15,006 nt of DNA, from assembly GCA_910587295.1 (NCBI GenBank), contig CAJULP010000003.1, positions 1-15,006 on the forward strand, written 5' to 3'. Each line of letters opens with the position of its first letter. Positions within the stretch are counted from its first letter, which is position 1. Below the pieces are notes generated by a model. The model was not told where the DNA came from. It saw only the letters and a list, made by a program, of their open reading frames with translations, and ran no database searches. The stretch comes from an uncultured Lachnospiraceae bacterium (GTDB lineage: Bacteria; Bacillota; Clostridia; Lachnospirales; Lachnospiraceae). The position numbers and the translations under genes were made by a program. This document shows, one piece after another, positions 14,264 to 15,006 of the stretch.

Positions 14264-14830
14264 TCAAAAAGTATGACCGTTTTCAAAATTATGAATCGAA
14301 TTGGCAACCGCCCCGTACAGGGTCGTGCTGATCTTCTCCACAATCTTCTTATAATCATCCTTCATTCCCCGGTCGATCCAGTCCAGCATCACGCCCACAA
14401 ACCCATACTTGTAAAATTCCGCAATGAACGCTTTCTCCTCTTCCGATATGTTTACCCCCATGCTTTTCTCTTCCACGACGCCCACGATCAGGCTGTATGT
14501 AAGTTTATGCAGATAACTTTCAATCTTTTCCCTGCTCACATTCCGGTATACGTTCAGGATGAACGGCTTATTTTCCATCACCGCCTCAAAGATCTGCAGC
14601 AGCCCTTCCTGCCAGGTATCATAGGTCTTTTTATCCTGTAAGGCCTTCTTGCCATCTTCCACGCACACCCACTCGATCAGGTCGTAGATATCCTTAAAAT
14701 GATAATAAAATGCCATCCGGCTGATCCCGCAGTCCGAAGTCAGGTCATTGATCGTTATCTTATCAATCGGCTTGCTTAACAAAAGCTTTTTCAGGGAAAT
14801 TTCCAGCATATATTTGGTTGTATTTGGCAT
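14264..14830 (-). CDS. TetR-family transcriptional regulator (AcrR/DhaS-like)
   Basis: Protein of 188 aa with a TetR-type N-terminal DNA-binding domain: helix 1 (TKYMLEISLKKLLLSKPI, 5-22) and the helix-turn-helix ITINDLTSDCGISRMAFYYHFKDIYDL (residues 25-51), with the hallmark YYHF. The C-terminal part (about 70-180) is all-helical and resembles the TetR_C_8 type seen in Firmicute regulators. The ATG at 14830 has GGAGA 7 nt upstream. It lies upstream of the oleate hydratase on the same strand, 120 bp away with a hairpin between them, so it may respond to fatty acids and control that gene; this is inference from position only. A palindrome-like site at 14865-14880 overlapping its own -35 suggests autoregulation. 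The family call is firm; the ligand is unknown. Confidence 0.88.
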   Translation of the reverse strand: MPNTTKYMLEISLKKLLLSKPIDKITINDLTSDCGISRMAFYYHFKDIYDLIEWVCVEDGKKALQDKKTYDTWQEGLLQIFEAVMENKPFILNVYRNVSREKIESYLHKLTYSLIVGVVEEKSMGVNISEEEKAFIAEFYKYGFVGVMLDWIDRGMKDDYKKIVEKISTTLYGAVANSIHNFENGHTF

Positions 14831-14847
14831 ATTATATTCTCCATAAC

Positions 14848-14880
14848 TTTATAGTATCATATATTTAACTTGTGAGTAAA
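14848..14880 (-). promoter_or_regulatory. Candidate promoter and operator of the TetR-type gene
   Basis: On the minus strand CTCACA (14876-14871) and TATAAA (14853-14848) are 17 bp apart. Over the -35 lies an imperfect palindrome, TTAACT-TGTG-AGTAAA (plus strand, 14865-14880), a plausible binding site for an autoregulating TetR protein. I found no clear second copy upstream of the oleate hydratase gene. Confidence 0.4.
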
Positions 14881-14893
14881 AAGTTTGCGCTAC

Positions 14894-15006
14894 TTAAGAA
14901 GCCCATGAACCCCAGTAGGTTCCGGACTCATCCTGCTGTTCCTGAATTATTTGCGTTATGCGTAATTCCGGCTGTTTGCTTAAAAGCCTGAAAAAATGTT
15001 TCCGCA
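14894..15006 (-). CDS. C-terminal end of an unrecognised protein, cut by the window edge
   Basis: On the minus strand one frame is open from the window edge to a TAA at 14896-14894, giving 36 full codons: RKHFFRLLSKQPELR, then ITQIIQEQQDESG and the ending TYWGSWAS. The composition is protein-like: a basic-hydrophobic helix, then a polar stretch and an aromatic tail. The other two minus-strand frames contain stops within this stretch. The stop is 64 bp upstream of the TetR-type start on the same strand. The family cannot be named from this fragment, and a chance open frame of this length is possible. Confidence 0.5.
   Translation of the reverse strand, partial: RKHFFRLLSKQPELRITQIIQEQQDESGTYWGSWAS

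Overview
The window looks like a chromosomal segment from a gut-type anaerobic Firmicute, most likely a Lachnospiraceae member. The reasons are moderate GC content, strong AGGAGG-type ribosome binding sites, lipoprotein-type sugar binding proteins, and a gene set typical of that family. This taxonomic call is inference from gene content and style, not from a marker gene.

The core (about 1.6 to 12.1 kb) is a locus for using rhamnogalacturonan I (the pectin backbone, with galactose branches on rhamnose). The plus-strand operon at 1701-5416 encodes two permeases and one lipoprotein binding protein of the LplB/LplC/LplA (YteP/YtcP/YtcQ) carbohydrate ABC class, and ends in a strong terminator. An AraC-family regulator follows (5544-6506) with its own promoter-like -10. 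Running the other way is a minus-strand operon, in transcription order: a GH105 unsaturated rhamnogalacturonyl hydrolase (11610-10561), a CE12-like SGNH acetylesterase with an SLH-like tail (10557-8764), and a GH112 phosphorylase (8719-6560). Given the context, the GH112 protein is probably D-galactosyl-1,4-L-rhamnose phosphorylase. Divergent from this operon is rhaM, L-rhamnose mutarotase (11806-12117). The proposed flow is: import of unsaturated, galactosylated and acetylated oligosaccharides; deacetylation; removal of the terminal unsaturated uronate; phosphorolysis of Gal-Rha to galactose 1-phosphate and rhamnose; and mutarotation of rhamnose. No transporter ATPase, no rhamnose isomerase/kinase/aldolase and no extracellular lyase lies in the window, so these must be encoded elsewhere.

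On the flanks, a minus-strand CofE-like (F420-0:L-glutamate ligase family) gene lies at 225-1415. Downstream of it, at the left edge, is a non-coding element with several hairpins (about 1-190). To the right are a minus-strand oleate hydratase (12182-14143) with an N-terminal membrane-anchor-like extension, a TetR-type regulator (14264-14830) separated from it by a 20-bp perfect hairpin, and the C-terminal end of an unrecognised minus-strand gene (14894 to the window edge).

I found no CRISPR array, tRNA, rRNA, transposase or prophage gene. I did not find a clearly undescribed system. The most unusual points are the SLH-tailed esterase with no signal peptide (sharing a reading frame with the preceding gene), the in-frame 15-bp tandem repeat inside it, the anchored oleate hydratase, the CofE-like gene without an F420 context, and the structured left-edge element.
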